Shown here one piece after another: positions 1 to 11,993 of a DNA stretch of 64,000 bases; positions within the stretch are counted from its first letter, which is position 1, and the number at the start of each line of letters is the position of its first letter. The DNA is from Auricularia sp. M13 (Eukaryota > Basidiomycota > Agaricomycetes > Auriculariales > Auriculariaceae), in NCBI GenBank assembly GCA_037042915.1, contig CM073194.1, positions 4,154,001 through 4,218,000 on the forward strand, read 5' to 3'. The position numbers were made by a program, and so were the translations under genes. Below the pieces are notes generated by a model, which had not been told where the DNA came from, ran no database searches, and saw only the letters and a program-made list of their open reading frames with translations.

Positions 1-1056
1 ATCTAGCCACTGTAGTGCGCGTCGCAATGAATTGCGGCTCGTCCACATGGATGGAGACGACGTACAGCGATAGTGCGAGGGAAGTCGCTCTTGTCGAACA
101 CCTCGCGCGTGGTCTTGAAGCCGCGCGTCCACGAGAGCACCGTGTGCGCCGAGACGTCCGCGTAGCTGGGGCCGACGGTGTCGAAGAGCCATTCGCGGCC
201 GTCGCCCAGCTGCTCTTCGAAGTAGTCCTATTTCCATCAGATATATAAGTTGAGAGGTGACAGTTCTGCGGAGACGTACAAGGTGCGTTGTGAGCCCGCT
301 GCGCGTTATGGGCATGCGAGCCTCCAACTTTTCGAGGAAACCTGGAGGTGGGACCGAGCTCCCAATCATCTGCGCGACTGTGTTAAGTCATGTTCCCTTT
401 GGATTATGAAGGAATATGCACATTTCCGAACCGATCGTTGGCAAGCGCGGCCGGAACTTTCGTCCAAGGGATCGCCTGCGTTCCATACGTAAACAGCGCC
501 CTTGCCAGCAGCGTCAACACAAATCAACTCATCAACCACATCGTAATCTCTCACTTCTCGACATATCCGGAGCTGAAATGCCTCTGGATCGCAGCGTCGA
601 CCTTTCCGCCGTCCTTGCGCGGCGGGAAGGCCGACGGCTGGGCATCTGAGCTTGGGAACACGCGTTCCAAGGCTTCAGTGATCATCAGCGTATCGCAGAA
701 CACTGGTTTGATTCTCAATTTAGGAGAAATAAACATGAGAAGGCAGAGGCAAGACGGACCGTCGCTCCCAATGGCCACGACAGGGATGCGCCTGTAGGCG
801 ATGCCGAGCTGAAGCAGTTCCTTGCGCGGCGGTACCATGGGCACCTTCATGACACGTTCGAAAGCTTCAGCAATGTGCCTTGTGCAATGTGTCTTGCCGT
901 ACGTTAACGCGAGAATACGGGATATTCCTCAAGACGAGCAGGTTTTCGAGCTTAGTAGCGAACGGCGAGCCGTCGTAACTCGAGCAACATGAGTTTCAGA
1001 TGCGTTTGAATCCTGCAGCTCCTGGCGCACCGGTAGACAATGACCTGCGGTGCCAT
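1..1056 (-). CDS. Glutathione S-transferase-like protein, 3' end cut by the left window edge
   Basis: The product looks like a fungal GST with an N-terminal thioredoxin-fold domain and a helical C-terminal domain, expected to conjugate glutathione in the cytosol. The ATG at 1056 opens MAPQVIVYR. Exons traced on the minus strand are 1056-1031, 978-903, 844 to about 755, about 700-560, about 505-405, about 370-295, and about 245 to 60. All introns are GT-AG and about 50-58 nt. Recognisable stretches are YDGSPFATK and GIAYRRIPVVAIG in the N-domain, then QAIPWTKVP and EEQLGDGREWLFD in the C-domain. A further acceptor near position 10 leads into W-L-D, so the last exon lies beyond the window. No break is visible. 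It neighbours MFS transporters, which could suggest detoxification, but that is inference. Confidence 0.8.
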
Positions 1057-2077
1057 GGTGGTGGAAGGGACGAACGAATGCGGAGATGCTCGACATACTG
1101 CCGAGCCGGTTAATCACGCCTAAACCGAGCGCCTGGCGCTCGGGTGCATTTGTGCCGACACGCGTCGACGATGTTGTGGCTTGTTTATTCGCACACCTCT
1201 TTTTACCACGACCAAACCTCAACCAGCTATGATTTATCAAGCAGAGGTTTCCATCCGCGTGCTTCTGTGCTTCCCCGTCGAATTTCTGTGGACGAACACT
1301 GGCGAGCGCCCTGGTTCGGGCCGCTTGGACCGAATCATGGGAATGAAGGCGCTATAGACAGTCCATTGGGCATTTTTTTCGCCCGCTTGGGTAATACCGC
1401 TTCCTAGCTTTGGACTCAGACCCCATTCCTTCTGCTGTAACACGTCCTCGTCGCCAACATCACCAAGGTATCCATGCTCGGCTCCCCCATGCTTGATCAC
1501 GGCTTAAACATCGCCCGGCGTCCAGCTCCCATGACAATACGGCCTCCGGACATACCTATCTGTCGGAGTGATGCATTAGGATATGCATTCTTGCGCACGC
1601 GATGAACACGAGCCTGAAGCGCTCTGACACTTGATGCTCGAGGCCACTTGACTATACCCAATCATCGAATCGCACGCTGCAACATGGCGTGAATCAGCGA
1701 TCGAGGGCATACCCCAATCACCACTGGACATGAGGCCTTGCCAAGGGTAGATGTACGTACGTGGGTACATTCGGTCCGTACTATCCGACATCCATTCTTA
1801 TCTCTGCCAGTGGTTGCTTGCTCACTCAGTGCATCGAAGGTCCAATCAGTTCCAGACTGTCCTCGGCCGCCCTCAGGTCATGGGGTAGCCATCTTCGCTG
1901 TATGGGAATAAAGAATCCACTCGTCGCGGCCGATGTGGCGCGACGAATCAGCGGAGCGCCGCATTGACTCGGAGTACGTGCTCCCCGTTGGCCCACTCCC
2001 GGTCGTCCTTAATCACGAACACATTTATAAACAGGGCATCGCATCGGAGATGCTGCGCCGCCTGTTCGTCTACCCCC
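1057..2077. other. Intergenic region between divergent GST and MFS1 genes
   Basis: About 1 kb without a supportable gene. It must contain the promoters of the GST gene (leftward) and of MFS transporter 1 (rightward). Short open frames at 1237-1500 and 1576-1791 have no recognisable domain or splice-linked partner. Confidence 0.5.
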
Positions 2078-4107
2078 ATGGCCCCTTCGTCTGTGCCCGA
2101 CGTCGATATTGAGCTGGCCGCCATCAAGGACGCCGGCTCGATTGGCGCAGACAAAGTCGATGTCGTGAGCGCCGCAGAGACCACGATCAGTGTGGTATCT
2201 GCCCGTCCCAGTCCCAGCTCGCGTCGTATACGCAGGGAATGGTATCAGTACAGCACGCTCTGCCTCTGCATGTGGCTCGGCGGTTGGAACGACGCCAGCC
2301 TCGGACCGTTGCTTGCGACCATCCAAAACCATTATAACGTTGCGTATAGCTTTGGCGCTATCTCTCACCAATCTAACATACCTCTCCAGATCAATTACAC
2401 CGTTGTGTCCACGCTGTTCCTGTTCAAATGTGTGGTGAGCGTCAACGCGATAACAGTGTACTAGAATGCCGACGCGCAGCGACCAGGGCTATATTGTCGG
2501 GTCTTTCTCCAACCTCTGGCTCACGGACCGACTAGGATTCGGCAAGGTGCGTATTACGGCTCATTTTCCTGTCCGTCCGCTGACTCCCACGGCTTGAACA
2601 GAGCCTTGTCCTCGGTATGCAGACCTAACGATGAGAACACCTATCTCTAAGCACCGCCCTCGCAGGTGCATCCCTTCAAGCTCTTGCCTACGCCGTACAG
2701 ATTCCCGCGCCACCGTTCCCGATAATGATGGTGATGTCGTGGCTCACTGGGCTGGGCATGGCCATCCAGCACGCACAAGCGAACAGTTTCATCGCGACAG
2801 GGAAGGATAAGGAAATTGTACACTCGAGGATGAGCATGCTTCACGGTTTCTACGGTATTCAGACGCACCCCAGCAGTTGTATCGACGGCTCATTCATGTT
2901 TCTCAGGGCTTGGAGCCGTGCTTTCTCCGTTCGCCGCCACACCATTCTCCCACCAACGGCATTGGAGCTACATCAACATTATCTCTTGCGGCCTGAGCAT
3001 CGCCATTGCCGTTGAAATGTGGCACGTGTTCAAGGGCAAGCGCCAGCATGGTAGATTCACTACATGTTATGTCCAGAATGTTTGCTTATGGTTGTCATGT
3101 GTAGAAATATTGCAAGACAACGACAACCTAGACGACCTAAATTCACTGTCACCGGCATCCATTCCGTACGAGGCAGCTGAGGCAGGAACGGGGAGCAAAT
3201 ATAAACAAGTCTTCCGTATACGCGTCCTACACTACCTCGCGTTCGTCATCGTCTTCTATACGGGGCTCGAAATCACCATGGGAGGCTCGTATCCGCATCC
3301 TGTTCCGTTTTCTCGCGTTTCTCACGGACTTTAAATTAGGATGGATCGTCACCTACCTTGTCGACCAACGCGGAGGTGGAGCACCGACTGGATACGTTTC
3401 CTCAGGCTTCTACGGAGGTGATTCTATCTTTCATACGCCTGCAGTTGCGCTGATAGATCCCGTTAGGTCTCATGGTTGGGAGAATGATCCTTCCTCCGCT
3501 CAGCGAAAAGGTATCCCTGTCGTTATCAGAGGTATTACATGGCTGACCGTTTCCAGATCGGTCGGCGGCGCGTCGTCTTTGTCTATTCTGCTCTCGCAGC
3601 CGCGTAAGTACCTCAGGGAAATGCGAGCATAACCCGACTGATTTTGCTGGCAGGTTCGACATCATCGTGTGGCAAGTGCCCTCTCTTATCGGCGACGCAA
3701 TTGCCGTCTCCTTCATGGGCATGGTCCTTGGTCCCATCTACCCTCTTATCATGTCGGGTGCGGGCTCATGGTTCCCTCCGAATCTGGTTGTGGGGGCCAT
3801 TGGTTGGATCGCCGGTTTCGGTCAAGGTGAGGGTCCAGCTGACCTTTCCCGCGGGTTTCTCATCGACCCTGACAGTCGGCTCTGCTACGTATCCGTTCAT
3901 CATAGGCGTTCTCGCCAACAGGTGGGGCATAAGGATCCTTCCCCCAGTGTGAGTCGTACAATTCCGTGCATCGGGCGCAGTGTGACTGAACCCGAGGCTT
4001 ACAGCGCCTTGGCCATGGTGTCTGGAATACCCGCGCTGTTCCTGCTCGCTCTCCTCGATCGCCAGAAATCGGAAGAGTCTCTGCTGCCACGTACAGACAG
4101 TGCCTGA
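2078..4107 (+). CDS. MFS transporter 1 (bypass-of-stop-codon-6-like subfamily)
   Basis: A polytopic transporter of the major facilitator superfamily; substrate unknown, probably plasma membrane. The start at 2078 gives MAPSSVPDVD, a hydrophilic head, then membrane segments beginning at LCLCMWLGGWNDASLGPLL. Exons were followed through 2078-2338, about 2390-2437, about 2489-2546, and so on to 4107. Diagnostic stretches are WLTDRLGFG (loop 2-3), GLGMAIQHAQANSF, GLEITMGG, VTYLVDQRGGG, SSGFYGG, DIIVWQVPSLIGDA, GAIGWIAGFGQ and ALYPFIIGV. The hydrophilic middle loop carries an acidic LDDLNSL patch. The frame appears intact through about ten short introns. Paralogues sit at 6953-9091 and 22998-25129. 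The family is often labelled by homology to yeast BSC6, which does not define the substrate. Confidence 0.85.
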
Positions 4108-4841
4108 AGGAATCGTTTGGAACTAGAGTCAAGCAATGCCGTTTACACTGGAATCTCGGGCGTCGAGAATGTTTTTGTACACTTTCCAAGCTGTGCCTTA
4201 CAATAGATCGGCAGGAGTGTGGTTTACTTCCGTTTCCACCACAAGCAAGGTACTGGACATTCGCCTTGCTGCCGCTCATGATAGCCCAGGACGACGCTTC
4301 TGTTCAGATTCTCGCGGGAACCAGCAGTTCGGCAAGCAAGGGAATCCGATGTAGTCGGAAAGTCTGGCATTGCAACTGAGACGTACAGCGCCAGGTTCAG
4401 TGTAGTCGTACTTACGGCCGTATCAGTAGTTGCCTCTGCTGCGAGCTTCGACTTGCACGGACGAAATATTAATCCTGCTCATCGCGGCCTTGGAGACCGA
4501 GCGGGTAACACTTGGTGAATCCAGGAGAGAGCCAGTAAATTCTGCAGACACAGCGCTATTCAAAGCGAAGGCAAGAAGACCAGGAATACGGCCAAAGACA
4601 AAGCGGGGTAACAGGCTGGAATGCGTGCTGTCCCGAGGGGAGCGAGTGGGCGAGGCAGGTGCGCAAACGTCCCGCCAGTAGGAACCGGTGAGAAAGCAGT
4701 AATGATTGGTACGAGGACAATCAGAGAATAGGACAATGCCTGCCAGCGTCGATGCTCGCCGAGAAAGCCTTGCATGCGTGCTATGTACGTGCCAAAGATG
4801 CGTAAATAATAGCGGATGCAGAGCAAGAAGTCTAATAATTA
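4108..4841. other. Intergenic region, no gene supported
   Basis: Lies between the convergent 3' ends of MFS1 and the RMD1-like gene. Minus-strand frames at 4423-4935 and 4560-4826 look mildly hydrophobic. They overlap the last RMD1 exon or lack start and splice support, so I do not call them. Confidence 0.45.
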
Positions 4842-6724
4842 CTACGCCGAAGCAGAGCTTCCAAACGACCCGTTTATGATGCGTGCAACAAGGCGCACCG
4901 GGGAGGGCGTGACGATGCGTTTCATAAGCCGCCATGGCTGCGCGGCCACGACCACGGCTTCTGCGGCGCTGACATGGTGGCCCGAGCGGCGTGCGTCAAC
5001 GACGAGACGCGCAAGTACCTCGCTGAACTCGACCACACACGCCACGACGATGAGCCTGGCACAGACGTCAGACAATTGGCAAGGGCGTAAAAGGAAGACA
5101 TACCAGATAATTGTCCATGTTCTGCGACAGAGATCAGTCAGCTACGGTAGAGTTGCAAGCGTGTTGACGCACATGCGTTCCATGGCTCCATTATTGAGAT
5201 GCTCGTGAATGATGTCCAGCTGCATCACGCGTCAATAAACTGGGCCGAGCAGAATGAGCGGACGACGCACCAGGTCACTGGCTACTTTGAGCTTCTCGTT
5301 GAGCACCTGCACCCTCGGCCCGATCTCGAAGTACTCGCGCACGGCGTCATACAGCCCGACAAGGCTGGCCTCGCTCCAGAACAATTCCGGCGTGTCGAGT
5401 ACGTTGCTGACGAGGTTCACGTCGCGCCGGAGCTTGAACAGGCGTCCGGTCAACCGCATGGCTTCGGAGCGGTGCAGGCGTAGCGAGCCCGCACTTGCGA
5501 GCCGGCGCGGGATGGACACGGTGGAGGGGTGCGAGAGTACGCTCTGTGTGCTGGTTTCGAACGTCGCGAGGAGCGTGGATTGTGCGAGAGCATGCGAAAT
5601 GGAAAGTTTGAGGAGATGCGAGCGCGATTTGAGCGCTGGGAAACCTGATGTCAGCGGGAAAGAAGCAGAACATGCCGTACTGACTGAAAAAGTCGTTATA
5701 GATGCGCGGGTAGGCAACGGAAGGGTCGTGAATATAATGGCACTGCTCAATCTCCCAGCGTTCTTCGTCGCGGGCGCCAATCCAGATGCCCGCGTTGACG
5801 GTGTCCTCGAGGATCGAGCGCTCTTGCTCCTCATCCAGGCCGTAAAATACCACGACGCCGTATTGGAAGAAGATCACGTCCGCGGTGGTTTCCTCCAGCA
5901 GAAATTCATCGTTGACCGGCGGCACCGGAGCTGATTGTTGTTTCTTCCGTCTGCGCAGGGTCGTCGGCACTGGTGGCGACGACGACGGGATGAAACCTTC
6001 TGGATCGGTCGTGTAGTCGGTCTGTCCAGCAAAGTAGGTGCCCTCGTAGCCTAGCTCTTCAGCGTCTGTCATATTTCCTAGCATGGTCTTGCCGCCGGGT
6101 GTCTTGGGCGGGATGGATGAGCGGACGTTGGCCTCCTGGCTGTATCCAGGAAGTAGGGGGAGATGGTACATCTATGTCAAATATTTCAGAAGACTGTCCT
6201 CATTCATTATAACGAAGCGTACCGCATAGAGCGCTTCATCATATATTCGCGGCTGGACGGCATGCTCGCGCTTCAAAAACGCGGCCAGTAGCTTCATTTT
6301 GAACCCGTCAGCTGTACAGTCTGTTTAACGTATGTCAATAAACAACTGTAGCACAGATCGACGAATCAACGCCCTTACAAGCTGTCAATCGCCTAAATCC
6401 TTCCTGTTCGCGCTGCTCCTTGGTCATGCGTTCGGCGCGACTGTGAGCAAAGTTCTCGTCCTCGTCAACCCGAGACGGCAACGGCTTCGTCTGCGCCTCA
6501 GAGGGCAGTACAACGTGCTTCTGAGCTGTCTTCGTCGTGCGCGCCTGGATCTTGGTCGCGTCGGCTGACACGGTGGCTCCAAAAGATGTCTTTCGCTCCC
6601 TGATCTGAGGGACGCCAGGCATGGTAGCACGGCGCAGCGCGGGCGTAGCGTGCAGGCGCGGGTTGGTAGGAGCCCGCATCGCGCTCTTGCTGGGCCCAGG
6701 TAATACCGCGTTGGTGCTCGCCAT
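4842..6724 (-). CDS. RMD1/DUF155 family protein (RMND1/Sif2-like)
   Basis: A DUF155 (Rmd1/Rmd8/RMND1) protein. Family members are membrane-anchored near the C-terminus and have been linked to mitochondrial translation (human RMND1) or vacuole/ER membranes in fungi; the molecular activity is not settled. The ATG at 6724 starts MASTNAVLPG, followed by a basic, Ser/Thr-rich N-terminus. Spliced exons then give FKMKLLAAFL, ALYAMYHLPLLPGYS, the core VIFFQYGVVVFYG and EEERWEIEQCHYIHD-like region, RIYNDFF, then LKSRSHLLKLSISHALAQS. The conserved tail with the transmembrane segment spans three small exons: VASDL, LDIIHEHLNN, ITWTIIWLIVVACVVEFSEV. The last exon ends at 4842. All introns traced are short GT-AG and the frame looks intact. 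Confidence 0.85.
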
Positions 6725-6952
6725 GGTATGACGGCAGTCTGCGGAGGAAGCCGAGACGAGGATGATCGAGTCGATGGTGACGATGTCAGACAATAGATAA
6801 GATCCCTATACTCTCACGAATATGTTTCCAGCATCGCCAAACCGCGTTAAAAATCGTGTATTGGAATTCATTTCGTCCCCAATGTAGGGAATAAATCGTA
6901 AACATAACCCACAAAGTCCCATTTTCTTCTCTGCCTTTCACCCTTCTTCCTA

Positions 6953-9091
6953 TCAGTCTATGCGTGGCTTGTGCTGGCTCATGGCCAAGCCCCATAGCAT
7001 GGCCATCAGTGCTGTCATAACGAGGACGCTGCCAAGAATTAGCTGTTTATCGTCATTGCGGTGCAGCGAGCAACTCACACGATGGGCATGACACGAATCT
7101 CGAAGCTATTGGCCAGAGCGCCCGTAACAAAGGGCACCACGGCGCCTCCAATGATTCCAAATCCTGCAATGTATCCCACGGCGCCCTGCATGAAGTCTCA
7201 GCCTTGTATCTGGTCCGATCGTTTGGAATACGCACAGCGAGAATACGGGGCGGGAGGATGAGGCCGGCCTGGTGCATCACCTAATAACAGACTGTCATTA
7301 AGCACGTCGACATGCGCAAGGAAGGGAAAGTCCGCACAACTGGGTACATGGGACCAAAAAGGGCACCGATGATGGAGACTGCCACGCCGTTGCCAATGAG
7401 GGAGCGCACTTGCCAGATCACGATGTCCAATCTTTGAAACCGTCAGCGCTGGAGTCTCCAAGATCGGCTCAGGGAGACGCACGCGATGGTGAGGAGGGCG
7501 TATAGGAAGATGACGCGGCGCTCGCCGAGCTACATTGCAGTTCTGGTCAGTGAATGGTCTCTCGAGTATGATCAACAGGATCGGATTTGGCCTTACCCAT
7601 GCATTGACGGGCAGGAGTAAAACTCGCCCAGCCATGAGACCTAATAAAAAATGTCAATGCTACAACACGTCGCGATCGGCGTAAGCACGCTCGACGCACC
7701 GCCGAAGAAGCCCGAGGAGATGTAACCGGCGTCCGGACCTCCACCACGCTCATCAATGATGAAGGTGACGACCCATCCTAGAGGCGCAACATGTTCAGAT
7801 TGAATGACTGTCGTGTGAAAAACGTTGCGACTTACCTCCAAGTGTGACTTCGACGCCGACGTAGACGCAGATATAAAAAGCGAGATAGTGCACGAGCGGG
7901 AGTGCCAGTATCTGCTTCAGCTTCCCACCGGTATGTTCAATGGCGCCGGCGTCTTCCTTGTGGACGTCTGAGTTGGTTTCCAGGAGCAGGTCTGGGCGTG
8001 CAAATCGTGTCAATGGAGTGAGAAACGGAGTTTGTGAGCGCCTGCGCTGACCTTCTTGCCTCTTGAAACGAAAGACAGTTGCCAGTGTCGCCACAACGCT
8101 GATGGCAATGGCGGCTGAGGTGAGGTAGAACAACGACCAATGCTTCAATGGAGCAAACTGCGTGGCAATCAACGGGGCGACAAATGCTCCCAATCCTAGT
8201 CTCCAGTGAGCGGACTGCGGTCTGTGGATATCCCAGTCACTGACCGTACACCGCATGCAGAATACCCATCTTTCGGGCGCCGTTACGTTTCAGGGAAGCA
8301 ACGAACCCGTTTCCAGTAGCGTCCTGAATAGGGATGTGAGACAACTACGCAGCGCTTCACAAGAAGCTCACCTGGAACGACATTCCCATCCCGTTGAAGA
8401 AAGCAAAGAGAATGAAGACCGGGAATGGCGGGGCAGCACTTTGCACCGCGTATGCTATGGTCTGCAATATGGCACCAAACACCAGCACCTGAATGAAGGA
8501 TTGAGGATACGCGGAACATATTGGAGGTCGGGGGCGAACCTTTCCAAAGCCAAATTTATCCAGAACGTGGAAAATGGAGAACGCGCCGACGGCTGCACCC
8601 TGGGATCCTTCAGAAGCGGCTAGCAGGCACTAGGAAAGTGCTTTACCAGACAAGTGACGATGAAGAGCGAAGAGACGGCAGCAAATCCGACCTGAGAGTG
8701 TACAAGTTAGGTTATCCATAGCATATGCAAGGGAGAATAGTGGCGTACCTTGTAGTAGGACTTGATGGCGGGCAGCAATGGGCCCGTAGAACCGTCATTC
8801 CAGCCGATGAGGAAGAAGCTGTCAGAGGGAATGAGTCGCGAGGCCGGGCAAATGGGAATATGTGCGGTTCAGGACGTACGAATATAGCAGCGCTGCGAAC
8901 CGAATGCGCTCCTTGCGCAACTGCGCAGGGGTTTGGGCTAGCGAGCCAGCATCCTCGGGAGCGTCAGAAGCGGCGGCCTTGCTCGCGGCGTCGGTGCGCT
9001 CTGAAAGCTGCTCGTTCTTCGTGCTCAAGTCTGCAAGCTGGATGCTTTCGGGCTGGTGCTGCTGCTGCTGCTCGACTGCTACGCTGGACAT
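6953..9091 (-). CDS. MFS transporter 2 (BSC6-like paralogue)
   Basis: Second of three MFS paralogues. The ATG at 9091 opens MSSVAVEQQQQHQ, a longer Gln-rich cytosolic head than in the sister proteins. Membrane and loop hallmarks match MFS1: GLGAFVAPLIATQFA, ALKHWSLFYLTS-like, FRFKRQEG, LPLVHYLAFYICVYVGVEVTLGG, VTFIIDERGGG and SGYISSGFFGG. The C-terminus VLVMTALMAMLWGLAMSQH ends at a stop at 6953. Many short introns interrupt it. Several exons were matched by paralogy rather than phased one by one, so internal borders are approximate. The substrate is unknown. It is transcribed in the same direction as hydrolase A, which begins 2.2 kb upstream. Confidence 0.8.
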
Positions 9092-10093
9092 GGTGTTGGC
9101 GCGTAGGGAAAGCTGTTGCGATCCCGCTTTTTCTGAGCACGAGCGGGGTTTTGTTACTCGCCGCAAGAAAGAAGCAGAGTTGCGCACGGAGCTGGGGCTC
9201 CGATTCAGACTCGTCACGTTGAGTTTTTCCGCCACGTGGAATTACCCCATCGGGCAGGCTGCGGCACGAAGAGCCGGTTGTCATTGTTCTGCCGAGGTGT
9301 TCCCGTGAGCAATCGTCGAGTATGGCGAATTTTGCTGTAGTCTGAGGCCCTTGAGCCATGCCTCATAAGGGAATTACAAGTGATCAGCCCGGTCGAATCT
9401 CGTTCTCACAAACTGCGCCAAGCCAGACGCGTCCGCGCAACGACCGTTCAGCGTGTACTTATCGTACGGCGTTCGCACTGCAAGCAGACCGGATCGTCTG
9501 CGCGCATCGTATCCTCAAAAGTGTAGACATCACGGGGCTGAAATCACTCTTCTGACTCGTGGAGAAACACTCGACAGCGGCTTTGTGCTCTTCTCAGACA
9601 TCGCACTGTCGTCTGAGCCATCGTGAGGTCTCTGCCGTCTCCATGATGAACTCATCGTCAATATGTTGATCAACGTTGATTGACTGTTGAGCTTCTCCAG
9701 TGACTCTGACGCGGTTTAGCCACGTAGAACGCGTACGTGGACATGAAGCAAATCGAACAGTGGCCTGCAAAGGTTTTTGGTCCCCGCGCCCCCCAAGCCG
9801 CGAGACATATAATTCGAGCTATGGAAAAGAATTTGTGCACCACTGAAAGCTAGCAATGGTCAATTGGACTGTCTTGCAGTGGGCATACATAGCGGACGCA
9901 CTTGAAGATCCAATCGCTGGCAAAATTATTGACTTAAACGGGGTAAGAATGATGATGCTGGGCTTCTTCATAGGGAGAAAAAAGATAAATAAGAACTCTG
10001 AGAGATGTAAGTGGGGTGTACATGAGCGCAGTCTACTATCAGTTCCGTAGTAGCGAGCTGCAGCGACGTTGCAGTGGGAGAAAAACTAATAAA
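9092..10093. other. Intergenic; MFS2 promoter and left end of the hydrolase tandem repeat unit
   Basis: No gene seen. From about 9900 to 10093 the sequence matches about 20930-21134, the 3' flank of hydrolase B. Shared landmarks include CGGGGTAAGA and GATGTAAGTG. This marks one end of the tandemly duplicated unit. Confidence 0.6.
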
Positions 10094-11259
10094 CTAATTC
10101 CCATATACGCGCTTAAGACCCTGCGCCGAGCTCCAGATGCCGGAGCTATCGTGGCCGACGCCCTCGACGTTGTCGATGGTCTGCGTCGCAGTAACGGACG
10201 GGAAGTTCTTCGTCAAATACGCCCACCACTTCTGGCCGCGGTCAAAGTGGCCCAGTCCCTGCGCGTTGGGCCCGCAGCCGTTGGTCGTACCGCCGTTGTC
10301 AGTCGAACCGTAAAGGTAGTGAATCGTCCGCGCAATGTAGCGTTTGATGACGGGCGTCTTATCAGCGGCAGTCATGGCCGCGTTCTGGAAGCGGTGAGGA
10401 TAGTTGTCGAGGCCGTTCTGGAGTTAGAGCGAGCAAAGGTTAGTCGGGAGGGATGACGGTGGCAAAAGGCACGGAAGCACTTGCGCACCTTCCAGTCGTT
10501 GAAGTTCGCGCAGCAATCTGAATAACCCGGCGCAAAGCATGAGCAGGAGCTAGTAGCATTGCAGTTGGGACGTTCGGAGGTGAAATAGGCGACTGAGGAA
10601 GGGTTGGCGATGATGTACCGGTGCGGCACAGGATCTGTAGGGTTTGTGACCGCCCAGCGCTGAACGGTTTGGCCGCCTGCCGAGTGGCCTCCCACAATGA
10701 AGGTCTCAATAGACGGGTATGTCTTGGCGAGCCAGTCAAAGGATGCGCGGAGTACGTTAAACGACGATACGGCGGCGTTACTCGCGTCACCGCCTTCCAT
10801 CCACGAGTTGCCTAGAAGTGCCGTGTCAGCTCCCCCATTCGTATGGATATGGTGATCAACACACGCACCACACCAAGTGAGAACGTTGGGGAATCGAGAC
10901 TTCGCCTCATCTTCCGCATGCGGGAACACAAGCGAGAGCACTACGACGTCCGACGTGCTCCCGACGTATCCAGCAGAAACCGCGCCGTTTATGGAATTCT
11001 TGTATGCCCACACCATCTCGTCGCCGTTACGGCCCTGACCGTGCACCCAGACGTGGCCCTGCTTCGGCTTGAACGACGCGTCCTGGTAGAAGTTGGGCGC
11101 GACGTAGGTTGCGAAGCTGAACGCGTTGCCATTGACGCTTGCGTTGATCGCGATGCGGTGCGAGTTCTGCACAATGGGCATCGCCGTGCTACCCGTAGAG
11201 CTGCATGACTGCGCCGCCGCGGCAGAGAAAAGGAAGCCTAGAGAAAGAAACGAAAGCAT
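10094..11259 (-). CDS. Secreted alpha/beta-hydrolase A
   Basis: A secreted serine hydrolase with the alpha/beta fold; substrate unknown. Exons are 11259-10869, 10811-10489 and 10417-10094, with introns of 57 and 71 nt. The coding length is 1038 nt, giving 345 aa. The first about 16 residues (MLSFLSLGFLFSAAAA) are a signal peptide with an AxA-type cleavage site. The nucleophile elbow is GGHSAGGQ (Ser about residue 203). A C-terminal GVGHDSSGIW supplies a plausible catalytic His. The cysteine-rich segment NCNATSSCSCF...DCCANF suggests disulphides. Near-identical paralogue B lies at 21135-22290, and the KDZ element sits between them. A TATA-like TATAAAG lies about 60 bp upstream on the minus strand. 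Esterase or lipase naming would be a guess. Confidence 0.85.
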
Positions 11260-11672
11260 CGAAAGGTATCAAAGCTAACGAGAGAAATACGAGTCGGTGT
11301 GGCATCGGTTCTTGTGGGCTCTTTATACACTGCCATCAGCATCCCGGCCAGTGCGGTCAGACGCGGTGAGAACGTCTTCGGCGTGCAATCGCCGTGCTCT
11401 TTTTCTTTCGGTCAGCTGGACCTGCACCGCACCGCAATATATCCAATCTCGGAGGAGCAATCGCATCCTGGTACCGGTAGTTTTGCCTGTGGCTTCCAGG
11501 TTGTGACAGCAGCCAGCCAATGGCGCTCTGCTAGCACTAAGTTACTTATTCGGGGTCGCTAGAGGAAGAGAGATTCGGATGACGGAATCGGAACGAGATG
11601 GATAAACGAGGCGCCTCACCTGACTCCTCTAAGTGCCGTCTTGGCCTGTCTGCACAACCGCACGAATGGCAT
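11260..11672. promoter_or_regulatory. Upstream region of hydrolase A, ending at the transposon insertion
   Basis: Contains the hydrolase A promoter, with a TATA-like motif near 11320 read on the minus strand. It is similar to 22291-22600 upstream of hydrolase B, for example the CATCCCGGYCAGTGCGGTC block at 11340 and 22381. The homology continues on the far side of the KDZ element at about 20791-20840. Confidence 0.6.
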
Positions 11673-11680
11673 AGGCTATC
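11673..11680 (+). repeat. Left target-site duplication AGGCTATC
   Basis: Eight bases directly abut the left terminal inverted repeat. They are identical to the eight bases immediately after the right one (20765-20772). An 8-bp duplication is the length reported for Zisupton/KDZ elements. Confidence 0.9.
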
Positions 11681-11840
11681 CACCTAGGCCTCATCTGATT
11701 TCATAGATAGTAAAGCCGCGTGCTCCGCATGGCTGATGCGCATGCATGAGCACGCGGATCACTCCCGAGGGGGCCTGCAGGCCCCGCCTGCAGATGGACC
11801 CGGCGGCGCGGCGCTCATATCGCACCGCGTGCGCTCAGAG
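11681..11840 (+). repeat. Left terminal inverted repeat of the KDZ element
   Basis: It matches the reverse complement of 20605-20764 over 160 bp with roughly nine mismatches by eye. The first 23 bases are identical. Homology fades after ...GCTCAGAG. It contains the palindrome GGGGCCTGCAGGCCCC at 11770-11785. Confidence 0.9.
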
Positions 11841-11993
11841 TTGTGCGCTGCGCCAGAGCATCAGCCGGTGATGCCGGACGTTGCGGGCGTACGAGGATCA
11901 AGCAGCCTTTGCTTGCCTTCTCGTACGTCAAAGCGCGCTTCGGCTATCGAGCTTCAGGGTCGTTGTGGCAAGCGCGTCGACAGGCGGCAAAGA

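Noticed and set aside
4423-4935. Possible membrane protein gene on the minus strand
   Set aside because: It overlaps the last RMD1/DUF155 exon. The hydrophobic parts are in different frames without convincing splice sites.
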